A DNA stretch of 64,000 nucleotides from JBCFAY01 sp038562375. Its GTDB lineage: Bacteria; Bacillota; Clostridia; Christensenellales; CAG-138. The stretch is taken from assembly GCA_038562375.1 (NCBI GenBank), contig JBCFAY010000006.1, positions 62,001-126,000 on the forward strand, given 5' to 3'. A program made the translations under genes and the position numbers. Shown here piece after piece: positions 6,728 through 14,934 of this stretch. The notes under the pieces were generated by a model. That model had not been told where the DNA came from. It worked only from the letters and a program-made list of their open reading frames with translations, and did not search any database. The number at the start of each line of letters is the position of its first letter. Position 1 is the first letter of the stretch.

Positions 6728-7675
6728 ATGGCAAGAATCTTAATCGCGGATGGGGCCGATTTGAAAATGACGGTCACATGGGAACCGATCGACAAGATGC
6801 TCACTGAGAAACTCGAAAAGCTGGGTCATGAAGTCGTTTTGCAGCACTTTGAAAAGGACGAGCTGAAGAAGCGGATCGGCTCCTTTGAAATTGTTGTAGT
6901 CGGAGAAAGCACTTTCGTGGACAGGGAGATCATCGACGCGGCGGCTTCGGGCAAGCTGAAGGCAATTATCAAAGCCGGAACGGCGATGAAAAACATCGAC
7001 GTAGAGTATGCAAAGGGGAAGGGCATCCGCGTGGAAAACACGCCGGAATGCAGCCGCAATGCCGTTTGCGAGCTGATCCTGGGGCACATCGTCTCGGTAT
7101 CGAGATTCTTTTTCCAATGTCTCGGCACAATGAAGAACGGCGAATGGAATTCCTATACGGGCATCGAATTGTCCAATCGGACCCTCGGGCTGATCGGCTT
7201 CGATAAGACCGCCAAGATGCTGGCGAAAAAGGCGCAGGCGCTCGGCATGACGGTCACCTATTGGGATGAAAAAGGCCCCTGCGGCTCCCCGGAATACGCG
7301 GATTTCAAATATTTGGATTTCATGGATTTGCTGGCATCCAACACATTTCTTTCGCTCCATGCGCAGTACGACCCGAAGAAGGGCTGCCTGCTGGGCGAAA
7401 AGGAACTCTTCCACACGGAAAAGGGCGCAAACCTGATCAACTGCTGCGACGGCAGGCTGGTGGACGAAAACGCGCTTTTGAAGGCGCTGGGCGCAACGAT
7501 GGCCGAGATGCATCTCTTCGGCGTGGCGCTGGATACCTTCCAGGAGGAGCCGACCAAAAACAAGGCGCTGCTTGCCCACGACCGGGTTTCCTTAAGCCCC
7601 CATATCTGCCACGATACCTATGAGGCGAATACCCGGCGCGCCCAGGAGATCCTGGATATTATCAACGGTCTGTAG
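6728..7675 (+). CDS. D-2-hydroxyacid dehydrogenase family protein with altered active site
   Basis: A 315-residue member of the D-isomer 2-hydroxyacid dehydrogenase fold, cytoplasmic and normally NAD-dependent. The Rossmann segment TLGLIGFDKTAKML (152-165) lacks the second glycine of the usual GxGxxG. At 238-243 the sequence is NCCDGR where the family has NxxRG, so the substrate-binding Arg is Asp241. The acid pair partner Glu (E274 in QEEP) and the His of SPHI (H292) are retained. It may act on an unusual substrate or have a non-oxidoreductase role. The ATG follows AGGGGAG by about 8 bases; upstream in-frame starts precede the promoter. It is a single-gene unit between a regulated promoter and a strong terminator. 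Confidence 0.8.
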   Translation: MARILIADGADLKMTVTWEPIDKMLTEKLEKLGHEVVLQHFEKDELKKRIGSFEIVVVGESTFVDREIIDAAASGKLKAIIKAGTAMKNIDVEYAKGKGIRVENTPECSRNAVCELILGHIVSVSRFFFQCLGTMKNGEWNSYTGIELSNRTLGLIGFDKTAKMLAKKAQALGMTVTYWDEKGPCGSPEYADFKYLDFMDLLASNTFLSLHAQYDPKKGCLLGEKELFHTEKGANLINCCDGRLVDENALLKALGATMAEMHLFGVALDTFQEEPTKNKALLAHDRVSLSPHICHDTYEANTRRAQEILDIINGL

Positions 7676-7787
7676 GAACGAAATCTATAAAAATTCCAGG
7701 AAGATCTTCTCGCTGCGATAAACGGCCATGTGCTGCAGAGCTTCACCATGACCGGCGCCTATTCGAGCTGAGACTGCGTTTGAAATG

Positions 7788-7830
7788 AAACCGCCCGACG
7801 ATAAATGTTTTTTATCGTCGGGCGGTTTTT
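7788..7830. terminator. strong bidirectional intrinsic terminator
   Basis: An 18-bp perfect stem (AAACCGCCCGACGATAAA and its complement) around a 5-nt loop, with T-rich 3' flank. It ends the dehydrogenase gene on the plus strand and, through its A-rich 5' flank, may also serve the minus-strand lipoprotein gene. Confidence 0.9.
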
Positions 7831-7977
7831 GTTCTGCCTTGCGCTGCGGACTATTTCATCCCATAACGCGGCGTCCGTTGCAGCTCGGAATTTTTCGCCG
7901 ACAATTTCAAAACGGCAGAAGCAGCGCCCTGGACCCAAAAAGCGTAAAGCGGTCAAAGGGATGTATTTATCTTCCCG

Positions 7978-8562
7978 TTACCCGTGATAATACCCCGTTC
8001 TCGCATTGACCGCGACGTAAGGGACCGCGGAGCCGTCCAGCTCGACATATACCTGGTAGTACGTATCCTGTATCAGCTCATACTGAACGATCTTTTCGCC
8101 GTAGGCTTCCGCGAAGGCGGCTTCGAACATGTCTTTCCAGTGATCGGGCACCGGCGCGTTTTCCGTGATGTATGCCGTGAACCCCTCGACATCACCGGCT
8201 TTTCCGCCTTGCGCGATATACTCCTTGTAAAGGCTGCCAAGATCCAGAAGGTCTAAAAATTCCTCGGCCCAATGGTACTGGCCCGCCTCGGGCCTATCCT
8301 TCTGCCCGACCAAAATAAAGTCCCTCGTCTTTTGCTCCATGCCCTCGCCGTCAAGCGCCGCGGCAGCGCCGGGTTCGGGCGTCGCCCCGTCCGCCTGCGT
8401 GCTCGCAGGGGCGGGAGAGGCCGCTCCTTGCGGCACGGCGGTCGGCGCATCCGTTTGTGCGGCGGGAGAAGAAACGGCCTCCGTATGTGCGGAACATGCG
8501 CCGAGCAAAAGGCCGCAAATCACAATCGCCGGACAGAACAGGATCGATTTAAAGCTTTTCAT
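7978..8562 (-). CDS. uncharacterised lipoprotein
   Basis: A 194-residue protein starting at ATG 8562 (AGGAGAG upstream). It has a lipoprotein signal peptide with lipobox LLGAC, then a Thr/Ala/Pro-rich linker and a soluble C-terminal domain ending in YVAVNARTGYYHG, reminiscent of small PepSY-like or NTF2-like domains but not assignable. It should be anchored on the outer face of the membrane. A longer frame upstream is unlikely because it lacks a ribosome site. No linked operon partner is apparent. Function unknown. Confidence 0.7.
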   Translation of the reverse strand: MKSFKSILFCPAIVICGLLLGACSAHTEAVSSPAAQTDAPTAVPQGAASPAPASTQADGATPEPGAAAALDGEGMEQKTRDFILVGQKDRPEAGQYHWAEEFLDLLDLGSLYKEYIAQGGKAGDVEGFTAYITENAPVPDHWKDMFEAAFAEAYGEKIVQYELIQDTYYQVYVELDGSAVPYVAVNARTGYYHG

Positions 8563-8738
8563 GGATGTGTGTCTCTCCTTTGTACTTTCACACCCCATTA
8601 TGCTTCCAAAAAAGTTTTTTTGCAAGGCGGGAGAATGGAACGGTTTATCGCGCGCGGCAACTAAACGGGGCCCGTTCGACGCGCTTTGTTTCGTTGCAGC
8701 ATAAGATGGCAGTAAATCTTGTCAAAGGGTGAAGCAGC

Positions 8739-9221
8739 ATGTATCAAAAGGATCCGCTCGGGAACAACGCGAACAATATGAAAAATGTCGGCGGCGCGAT
8801 GCAAACGGCCTGCACGACGGATTTCGGGCCGGAGCCCTATGCCGTTTGCATCGAAAAGATCACGGAGGAAAACTGCAATTTCCGCAGGGTTTTGTGGACG
8901 GGAGAGCATTTGCAACTGACGCTGATGTGCATCGGCGTCGGCGGGGATATCGGTCTTGAGATGCACCCGGATACCGACCAGTTCCTCCGGATCGAAGAGG
9001 GGCAAGGGCTTGTGAGGATGGGCAATACGCGGGATAATCTTGATTTTCGGGCCTGCGTATGCGGCGGTTCGGCCATCCTCGTGCCCGCCGGGGCGTGGCA
9101 CAACCTGACCAATACGGGCTGCAGGCCGATGAAGCTCTATTCCATTTACGCGCCGCCCGAGCACCCGTACTGCACGATCCATCGGACCCGGGCGATCGCG
9201 GACGCCGAGGAGCACGATTAG
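8739..9221 (+). CDS. cupin-domain protein
   Basis: A 160-residue cytoplasmic cupin. Motif 1 appears as GLEMHPDTDQFLRIEEGQG (His and Asp/Glu ligands instead of HxH). Motif 2 is LVPAGAWHNLTNTG with one His. This arrangement occurs in cupins annotated as mannose-6-phosphate isomerase-like or of unknown function. The ATG follows AAAGGG. It is monocistronic and faces the lipoate genes, with a terminator hairpin at 9313-9343 between them. Metal-dependent isomerase, oxygenase or ligand sensor are all possible. Confidence 0.75.
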   Translation: MYQKDPLGNNANNMKNVGGAMQTACTTDFGPEPYAVCIEKITEENCNFRRVLWTGEHLQLTLMCIGVGGDIGLEMHPDTDQFLRIEEGQGLVRMGNTRDNLDFRACVCGGSAILVPAGAWHNLTNTGCRPMKLYSIYAPPEHPYCTIHRTRAIADAEEHD

Positions 9222-9312
9222 CAAAAGCCGCGCCGGACGCAAAACCGGACGCATTCCCCTTAGGCTCCTTCGGATCCCTGCGGACGATCCGCCGGGGCGT
9301 TCCTAAAAGCGC

Positions 9313-9343
9313 AAGCCCCGCAACCCAATGGGTGCGGGGCTTT
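9313..9343. terminator. terminator hairpin between convergent genes
   Basis: AAGCCCCGCA pairs with TGCGGGGCTT, with ACCC/GGG pairing inside. The T-tract is short (TTT). It separates the cupin gene from the convergent lplA. Confidence 0.6.
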
Positions 9344-9421
9344 GACGATCCCTTCGGTTTGCTTTTCCGCCGCGGCCGAAGCATTCGTTCGCCGCGCCGG
9401 AATATTTGATCTTGGCGCAGC

Positions 9422-10399
9422 TCAGACGATGCACTCAATCAGCTCGTCCAGATCGATCTGGTAAAACGATCTGTCCCACGTCACCTTCGACAGAGCCTCG
9501 AAAATGCGCTCCCGGTCGTAGCGGCATCCTTTTAAGCTGCCGGTAACCGCGTCGATATCGCCCGCATAGAAGAAATCCCCGGCGATCCCGCACTCCATGA
9601 TGACCCCGTCCGTAACGTTGAGGCGGACCTCCACCTTTCCCCCGGGCAGGCGCTTGCTTTTTACGACCTGATACTCCGGCGATTTCCCGAATACCCAATC
9701 CCAGCTTCTAAACATCGACGCGTGCTCCCGCTCGATCCTTTGAACGTCCCCGGGCTCGAGGACGCGCCTTTTCGCGTCCGGCGGAAGCAGTTTTTCCAGC
9801 AGGCGCTCGCCAAAGCCCAGCGTGTCCATGTCCTCGCCCAGGTGTTCCCTAAGGTTGGTGACGCGCTGGCGCACCGAGCGGATGCCCTTCAGGTTGAGCT
9901 TTTCGCCGTCCACCGTGAGGGCGCGCGCCATCTCCTCGATATCCGTATCGAATAAAATGGAGCCGTGATGCAGCACGCGCCCGCCGTAATGGTACTGCGC
10001 GTTGCCGGAAAATTTCCTGCCGTCGATGAGCAGGTCGTTGCGGGCGCTCATCTGCACGTCGAGGCCCATCTGCCTTAAGCCCTCGAGCACGGGCTGCACG
10101 AACGCGGCAAAATTGATCTGCTTGTCCTGCTCGCGCTTGATAAAGCTGAACTGCCAGCTTCCCGGATCGGTATAGATGGCGCCGCCGCCCGTTAAGCGGC
10201 GAACGACGTGGATGCCGCGCTTCTTAGCGTACTCCTCGTCGATCTCGGCCCGGGCGTTTTGGTACCGGCCGAGCATCAGCGTAGGCTCGGTATGCCAGAG
10301 CAAAAAAACGTCCTCGGGCAGGTCCTTCCCAAGCAGCAAATCCCGCTCGAGTCCGAACCAGAAAAACGGATCCAGGCTTTGATGTTCGATATAAATCAT
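9422..10399 (-). CDS. lplA: lipoate-protein ligase A
   Basis: A 325-residue ligase that attaches lipoate to the lipoyl-lysine of E2 or GcvH proteins through a lipoyl-AMP intermediate. The catalytic domain (1-245) shows RRLTGGGAIYTDPGSWQFSF and RNDLLIDGRKFSGNAQ, the adenylate and lipoate-binding motifs with the conserved Lys. A small C-terminal accessory domain (about 250-325) is present, as in bacterial LplA. Its ATG overlaps the last codon of lipA (ATGA-type overlap), so the two are coupled. The organism can thus both scavenge and make lipoate. The E2 encoded at 56204-57616 is an obvious substrate. Confidence 0.93.
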   Translation of the reverse strand: MIYIEHQSLDPFFWFGLERDLLLGKDLPEDVFLLWHTEPTLMLGRYQNARAEIDEEYAKKRGIHVVRRLTGGGAIYTDPGSWQFSFIKREQDKQINFAAFVQPVLEGLRQMGLDVQMSARNDLLIDGRKFSGNAQYHYGGRVLHHGSILFDTDIEEMARALTVDGEKLNLKGIRSVRQRVTNLREHLGEDMDTLGFGERLLEKLLPPDAKRRVLEPGDVQRIEREHASMFRSWDWVFGKSPEYQVVKSKRLPGGKVEVRLNVTDGVIMECGIAGDFFYAGDIDAVTGSLKGCRYDRERIFEALSKVTWDRSFYQIDLDELIECIV

Positions 10400-11283
10400 A
10401 CTCTTTTCCTCCCGATATGTCCAAAAGCGTCTCCCGCCATATAGGAACTGCGCACCAGCGGCGCGCTTGCGACGAACAGAAAGCCCATGGCCTCCGCCTC
10501 CCGCTTATACTGAGCAAATTCCTCCGGCTCGACGTATTCCATCACCGGATGATGCGCTTTGCTCGGCGCAAGGTATTGGCCGATGGTCAATATTTCGCAG
10601 CCCGCGTTTCTTAGATCTCTTAGGGTATCCAAGACCTCTTCGTGCGTTTCGCCGAGGCCCACCATGATCCCGGACTTTGCATAAATGTGCGGCGCGGCCC
10701 GCTTTACGCGCGAGATCAGCTCCAGCGAGCGCGCGTAGACCGCCATGGGCCTCACCTCGGGGTACAGGCGCGGGACCGTCTCGATATTATGGTTGACGAT
10801 GTCCGGCCCCGCCTCTATGACACAGAGAAGCGCGTCAAACCCGCCCTGAAAATCGGGGATCAATACCTCGATCACCGGCGCGCCCTCCTGAAGCTCGCTT
10901 TTGACGGCGCGTATCGTCGCGGCAAAATGGCCCGCCCCGCCGTCGGGCAGATCGTCGCGCGTGACGGAGGTGATCACGACGTGCTTTAGGCCGAGCTCCT
11001 TCACGGCGGATGCGACGTGCCGCGGCTCCTCCGGATCGACGGCGCACGGCAGCTCCTTTTTCACGGTGCAAAACGTGCAGTTGCGTGTGCAGCGGTTCCC
11101 CAATATCATGAACGTCGCGGTGCTCCTGCCGAAGCACTCGCCCCTGTTGGGGCAATGCGCCTCCTCGCAGACCGTGTGCAGGGACAGCGTGCGCAAAAGG
11201 CGCACGACCTCTGCGCTCTCCTTGGTCGAATTGATGCTTGCGCGCAGCCATTCGGGCTTGCGCTGCGGGATTTGCGGGTTCAT
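10396..11283 (-). CDS. lipA: lipoyl synthase (radical SAM)
   Basis: A 295-residue radical SAM enzyme inserting two sulphurs into protein-bound octanoate. The radical SAM cluster motif CTRNCTFC is present. The auxiliary cluster motif of LipA is also seen (TVCEEAHCPNRGECF), as is the C-terminal RSSYMAGD with its conserved Ser. ATG 11283 is chosen because GGAAGG lies 5 bases upstream; a GTG two codons earlier is less well placed. It is the first gene of the lipA-lplA operon, reading from a promoter near 11400. No octanoyltransferase (lipB/lipM) is nearby, so LplA may load octanoate. Confidence 0.95.
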   Translation of the reverse strand: MNPQIPQRKPEWLRASINSTKESAEVVRLLRTLSLHTVCEEAHCPNRGECFGRSTATFMILGNRCTRNCTFCTVKKELPCAVDPEEPRHVASAVKELGLKHVVITSVTRDDLPDGGAGHFAATIRAVKSELQEGAPVIEVLIPDFQGGFDALLCVIEAGPDIVNHNIETVPRLYPEVRPMAVYARSLELISRVKRAAPHIYAKSGIMVGLGETHEEVLDTLRDLRNAGCEILTIGQYLAPSKAHHPVMEYVEPEEFAQYKREAEAMGFLFVASAPLVRSSYMAGDAFGHIGRKRV

Positions 11284-11377
11284 GTACACCTTCCTTTGAT
11301 GCCGTCGTTTTTTTTGCGCATGATAGCTTCGTCAACAACGCGAAAGCGCGGTTCGATGCATACGCGATTAATCATAT

Positions 11378-11406
11378 ATAATATATTATGTTATGAATAA
11401 ATGCAA
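11378..11406 (-). promoter_or_regulatory. promoter of lipA-lplA
   Basis: On the minus strand TTGCAT (11406-11401), a 17-bp spacer and TATTAT (11383-11378) within a strongly AT-rich patch. It gives a leader of about 90 nt before lipA. Confidence 0.6.
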
Positions 11407-11536
11407 GCGCATAAAATCGCGGCCTGTCATTTCTTAGGCGCTTTGGAGGGGCGCGCGGAGCAGCCGTTTCAACCGGCGATAACCGCCGGTCGATTATCGG
11501 GGATTCGCCCGCGTCCTTCCCCCGCGCCGGAAAGGT

Positions 11537-12292
11537 TTATCCTTCTTCCTGCGCCGCGTTCAGGGCGATCTCGTTCGCCCTCTTTCTGCGCACGCCGATC
11601 AGCTTGGACAGCGAATAGATCACCCAGGCATGGAAGGCAATATCGATCAGGATGGAGGCGATATCCTCCATCGAGAGGAACAGCAGGATCAGCGTATCGA
11701 TTATGACGAAGGCCAAAGCGACCACAACGGGCCACAGCCTCTTCCTCGCAAGAAGGTACAGGACGAGATAGACCGACGCAACGGCCAGAGCGATCGCGAT
11801 CCCGCCGATCAAAAACGGCATATACAAAAATTCTTCATACAGGGAGAGCGCGACGCCTATAACCACCTGCGGAACGACGGCGCTGAACGGGAAAGAGACC
11901 GAAGCGTTCAGGGCCACCAGCAGCAGGTTTGCATAGGTAAGCACGACAAAGGAGAGAAAAGAGCCCATCTCGACGCGTTCCTTCTGCGCGAGCGGATCCA
12001 TCGACGCCGCCGCGCGCAAAGCCGCAGCCGCCTCCTGCTCAAGGGGCAGTCCCGTTTCCAGATATACGCCGCCTTGGGCCAGCCCCAAGGGCTTGTTGTT
12101 CACGCTGAGCTTTAAGACGAGCTCGCTGCCGTCGACTTCGAACAGGCAGAACATCCCGATCTTCCTCACAGTGACGAGCGGGATCTCGCAGAGCGTTTGG
12201 TCGACGCGGATTTTAGCCTTGCCGGAAAGCTTGCAGCCTTCAAAAATGATCTCGTGATTCGTCCCGTTGAGGGCAATGTCCCATCTGTGCAT
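11537..12292 (-). CDS. uncharacterised membrane protein
   Basis: A 251-residue protein. Residues 1-95 look soluble and beta-rich (WDIALNGTNHEIIFEG), followed after about residue 115 by five hydrophobic segments and a basic C-terminus. The start ATG 12292 (MHRWDIAL) has GGAACGAGGA upstream; an earlier in-frame start would add 30 residues lacking a site. The family is not recognised. It is monocistronic, convergent with nothing obvious on its downstream side. Function unknown. Confidence 0.6.
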   Translation of the reverse strand: MHRWDIALNGTNHEIIFEGCKLSGKAKIRVDQTLCEIPLVTVRKIGMFCLFEVDGSELVLKLSVNNKPLGLAQGGVYLETGLPLEQEAAAALRAAASMDPLAQKERVEMGSFLSFVVLTYANLLLVALNASVSFPFSAVVPQVVIGVALSLYEEFLYMPFLIGGIAIALAVASVYLVLYLLARKRLWPVVVALAFVIIDTLILLFLSMEDIASILIDIAFHAWVIYSLSKLIGVRRKRANEIALNAAQEEG

Positions 12293-12434
12293 CCGTCGTC
12301 CTCGTTCCTTTAGAATAGTAAGTATTAAAGCTATAAATTCAGTATAAAGCATCCGTGCGCTTTGGGATAGCTCCCGGCGCAAGCCATTATTTTCCTTATA
12401 TTATGAAGAACGATCGGCGGGCTTTGCCGGACGA

Positions 12435-12470
12435 CGCGGGCCGCAAGGAAACCCTTGCGGCCCGCGTTTT
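12435..12470 (+). terminator. GC-rich terminator hairpin
   Basis: CGCGGGCCGCAAGG, loop AAAC, CCTTGCGGCCCGCG followed by TTTT. A 14-bp perfect stem. The T-tract is on the plus strand, although the nearest gene remnant that it could serve is on the minus strand. Confidence 0.6.
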
Positions 12471-12488
12471 CATCGGGGAACGCCCTCG

Positions 12489-12712
12489 TTATTTCCCGAT
12501 GCCTTCGGCGATCCTGATGATTTCGTCCCTCCCTAGGCTCTCGGCCTCGATGCTGTAGATTACGGCGGAATACGTCTCGCCGGATGTCGTAAAGCCGAAC
12601 TGCGACAGTCGCTTTTCCCGGACGGCGGCGTTGAGCGAGAAAGCATCGTGGTAGAGCGCCGATCTGTGACATCGACACAGCGATGGCATACTTCCCTGCC
12701 TTTAAACCGCAT
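12489..12712 (-). pseudogene. frameshifted small-protein remnant (DUF4367-like C-terminus)
   Basis: A good start (AAAGGAG then ATG 12712) is followed by three mutually shifted frames: KAGKYAIAVSMSQI in one, then SGETYSAVIYSIEAESLG and DEIIRIAEGIGK to the stop at 12489 in another. The end resembles the last strand and helix of DUF4367-type extracytoplasmic domains. At least two indels are needed to join them, so it is read as decayed. Family match is tentative. Confidence 0.35.
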
Positions 12713-12852
12713 GGGGTCGACTCCTTTCCCTTACTCCATAGATGCATTTTACCGCATTCGCGGCGCGGCCGCATTTGCGGCATTGTTCCACCATGGTTCA
12801 ATGATTATTCGGCATCGCCGAACGTATTTTCGGTTATTTCGCATAAAAATCA

Positions 12853-12881
12853 TTGTTCTTTATTTAGAACAATGCTATGAT
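12853..12881 (+). promoter_or_regulatory. promoter with overlapping inverted repeat, molybdenum operon
   Basis: TTGTTC (12853-12858), a 17-bp spacer and TATGAT (12876-12881). The inverted repeat TTGTTCT-N6-AGAACAA (12853-12872) covers the -35 and spacer, so a regulator bound here would block the promoter. The start codon of the next gene is only 7 bp beyond the -10. Confidence 0.6.
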
Positions 12882-12887
12882 CTTGAC

Positions 12888-13910
12888 ATGAAACTCATTG
12901 AGACAAAAAATGCCGTTGGACATATGCTCTGTCACGACCTGACGCGGATCGTCAAGGACCAGATGAAGGGCGCCCAATTCAAAAAGGGACATATCGTCGC
13001 GGAGGAAGACATCCCCGTCCTGCTTGAAATGGGCAAGGAACACCTCTACGTTTGGGAAGTGGACGATACAAAGCTCCATGAAAACGACGCGGCTGCCCGG
13101 CTTGCCGCCATTTGCAGGAATGCCGGTATGCGTCAGACGGAGCCGAATGAGGGCAAGATCGAGCTGATCGCCGAGATCGACGGCCTGTTCCGCGTGGATG
13201 TCGAGCGGCTCAACGCCATCAACAGCCTCGAGGACATCATGATCGCCACGCGCCACACCAACACCGCCGTCAAAGCGGGCGACAAGCTTTGCGGCACGCG
13301 CGTGATCCCCCTGGTCATCGACAAATCGCGCCTCGAGGAAGCCGAACGCCTCGCCGGAGCGAAGCCCCTTCTGGAGCTTCTGCCGTTCCTTGTGCTCAAG
13401 GCGGGCATCGTGACGACCGGGAGCGAGGTCTTCCACGGCCGGATCAAGGATACGTTCACGCCCGTCGTCGAAAAAAAGCTCGGCGAGTACGGCATTGAAA
13501 CCGTTGCCCGCCGCGTTGTGGACGACGCGGTCGATCACATCACCGAGGCCATCCTCGAGGTGCGCGAACAGGGCGTGGATATCGTTTTGTGCACCGGCGG
13601 CATGAGCGTCGACCCGGACGATATGACGCCCGCCGCCATAAAGCGCAGCGGGGCCAGGATCGTGACCTACGGCGCTCCCGTTCTGCCCGGAGCGATGTTC
13701 CTGCTCGGCTATTACGACGACGGTGTGCCCGTGATGGGGCTGCCGGGGTGCGTGATGTACGCCAAGGCGACCATATTCGATCTGATGCTGCCGAGGATCG
13801 CCGCCGGGGTGCGCATCGCGCGGAAGGACGTCACTTCCCTCGGGAACGGCGGGCTTTGCCTCAACTGTCCGGTTTGCCATTACCCCAACTGCGGGTTTGG
13901 GAAAAGCTGA
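12888..13910 (+). CDS. molybdopterin-binding protein (MoeA/MogA-domain type)
   Basis: A 340-residue cytoplasmic protein. The N-terminal part (AVGHMLCHDLTRI, FKKGHIVAEEDIPVLLEMGK) is typical of the molybdopterin-binding proteins found beside molybdenum hydroxylase maturation genes. Residues of about 170-310 are the MPT-binding (MoaB/Mog) domain with GIVTTGSEVFHGRI and CTGGMSVDPDDMTP. The C-terminus ends in a Cys-rich CLNCPVCHYPNCGFGK, probably a metal site. ATG 12888 has no ribosome site and lies at about the transcription start, suggesting a leaderless message. It heads the cluster with modA, modB and modC and probably delivers molybdopterin/Mo to a hydroxylase encoded elsewhere. Confidence 0.85.
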   Translation: MKLIETKNAVGHMLCHDLTRIVKDQMKGAQFKKGHIVAEEDIPVLLEMGKEHLYVWEVDDTKLHENDAAARLAAICRNAGMRQTEPNEGKIELIAEIDGLFRVDVERLNAINSLEDIMIATRHTNTAVKAGDKLCGTRVIPLVIDKSRLEEAERLAGAKPLLELLPFLVLKAGIVTTGSEVFHGRIKDTFTPVVEKKLGEYGIETVARRVVDDAVDHITEAILEVREQGVDIVLCTGGMSVDPDDMTPAAIKRSGARIVTYGAPVLPGAMFLLGYYDDGVPVMGLPGCVMYAKATIFDLMLPRIAAGVRIARKDVTSLGNGGLCLNCPVCHYPNCGFGKS

Positions 13911-13949
13911 AAATAAATAATTAAGAACAATTTAAAAGGAGAAACACCC

Positions 13950-14834
13950 ATGCAGACGAAGAAACAAGTCCTGCTCTTTTTCGTGATCCTTGTTATGGCG
14001 GCGTCCCTGTTCGCAGGCTGCGCGCCCGCCGCCGCGCCGGAGCCCACCGCAGCGCCGACCGCCGCGCCCACCGAGGCCCCCACCCCCGAGCCCACGCCCG
14101 CGCCGGTGGGGCTTACCGTGTTCGCCGCCGCATCCATGACCGAATCTTTGAACCAGATCGCAAATATGTACAAGGCCGTCGCCCCCAACGTGACGCTCAC
14201 GTTCAACTTTGAATCGAGCGGCACGCTCAAGACCCAGATCCAGGAAGGCGCGCAGGCGGACATCTTCATCTCCGCCGGTCAGCTCCAGATGAACCAGCTC
14301 GACATCGCCGCCGATGCCGCCGTCAACACCGAGCAGCTCGACTTTGTCGACGCCGCGACGCGCTTCAACCTCGTGACCAACACGGTGGTGCTGATCGTCC
14401 CCGAAGGCTCCGACAAGGGCATCGCCTCCTTCGACGATGTGGCGACCGATAAGGTCGGCTTGATTGCCCTCGGCAATTCCGACGTGCCGGTCGGCCAATA
14501 TGCGCAGGATATCTTTACATATCTCAAAGTATGGGATAAACTCAACAGCGATAAGAAAATTTCCTTCGGTACCAACGTCAAGGAAGTGCTCGCCCAGGTG
14601 GAATCCGGCGCGGTCGACTGTGGCGTCGTGTACATTTCCGACGCGGCTACCGCCACCGGCGTCAAGGTCGTCGCCACCGCTCCCGAGGGCAGCCACAAGC
14701 CCGTCAACTACCCCGCCGCGGTCCTGAAGATCTCCGAGCATCCGACCGAGGCCGCCGCGTTCCTCGAGTACCTCAAGAGCGCCGACTGCGCCAAGGTGTT
14801 CACCGACATCGGCTTCGGCATCCCCGCAAAATAA
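13950..14834 (+). CDS. modA: molybdate ABC transporter substrate-binding lipoprotein
   Basis: A 294-residue extracytoplasmic binding protein for molybdate (possibly tungstate). It has a signal peptide with lipobox LFAGC and an Ala/Pro/Thr-rich linker (about residues 26-52). The ModA fold then follows, with VFAAASMTESLNQI at the first oxyanion-binding loop, FNFESSGTLKTQI at the second, and GNSDVPVGQYA and GVVYISDA later. Clear AAAAGGAG precedes the ATG. It is followed by a stem-loop and then modB and modC. Conserved Ser residues in the first two loops are those that contact oxyanion in the family. Confidence 0.92.
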   Translation: MQTKKQVLLFFVILVMAASLFAGCAPAAAPEPTAAPTAAPTEAPTPEPTPAPVGLTVFAAASMTESLNQIANMYKAVAPNVTLTFNFESSGTLKTQIQEGAQADIFISAGQLQMNQLDIAADAAVNTEQLDFVDAATRFNLVTNTVVLIVPEGSDKGIASFDDVATDKVGLIALGNSDVPVGQYAQDIFTYLKVWDKLNSDKKISFGTNVKEVLAQVESGAVDCGVVYISDAATATGVKVVATAPEGSHKPVNYPAAVLKISEHPTEAAAFLEYLKSADCAKVFTDIGFGIPAK

Positions 14835-14863
14835 GCTCGAAGGCTGAAAAAGACCCAATGTCG

Positions 14864-14906
14864 ATCGGGCCGCGGAGGAAGCTTTGGCTTGCCGCGGCCC
14901 GATTTT
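14864..14906 (+). terminator. attenuating hairpin between modA and modB
   Basis: ATCGGGCCGCGG (14864-14875) pairs perfectly with CCGCGGCCCGAT (14892-14903), followed by TTTC. Its position after the binding-protein gene suggests partial termination or 3' protection, giving more ModA than ModBC. Confidence 0.7.
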
Positions 14907-14934
14907 CTATGAATCCGAAAGGAGGCGATGCCCG

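Noticed and set aside
12648..12887. Upstream extension of the molybdopterin-binding protein
   Set aside because: The added 80 residues have no family similarity, no ribosome site, and cross the promoter.
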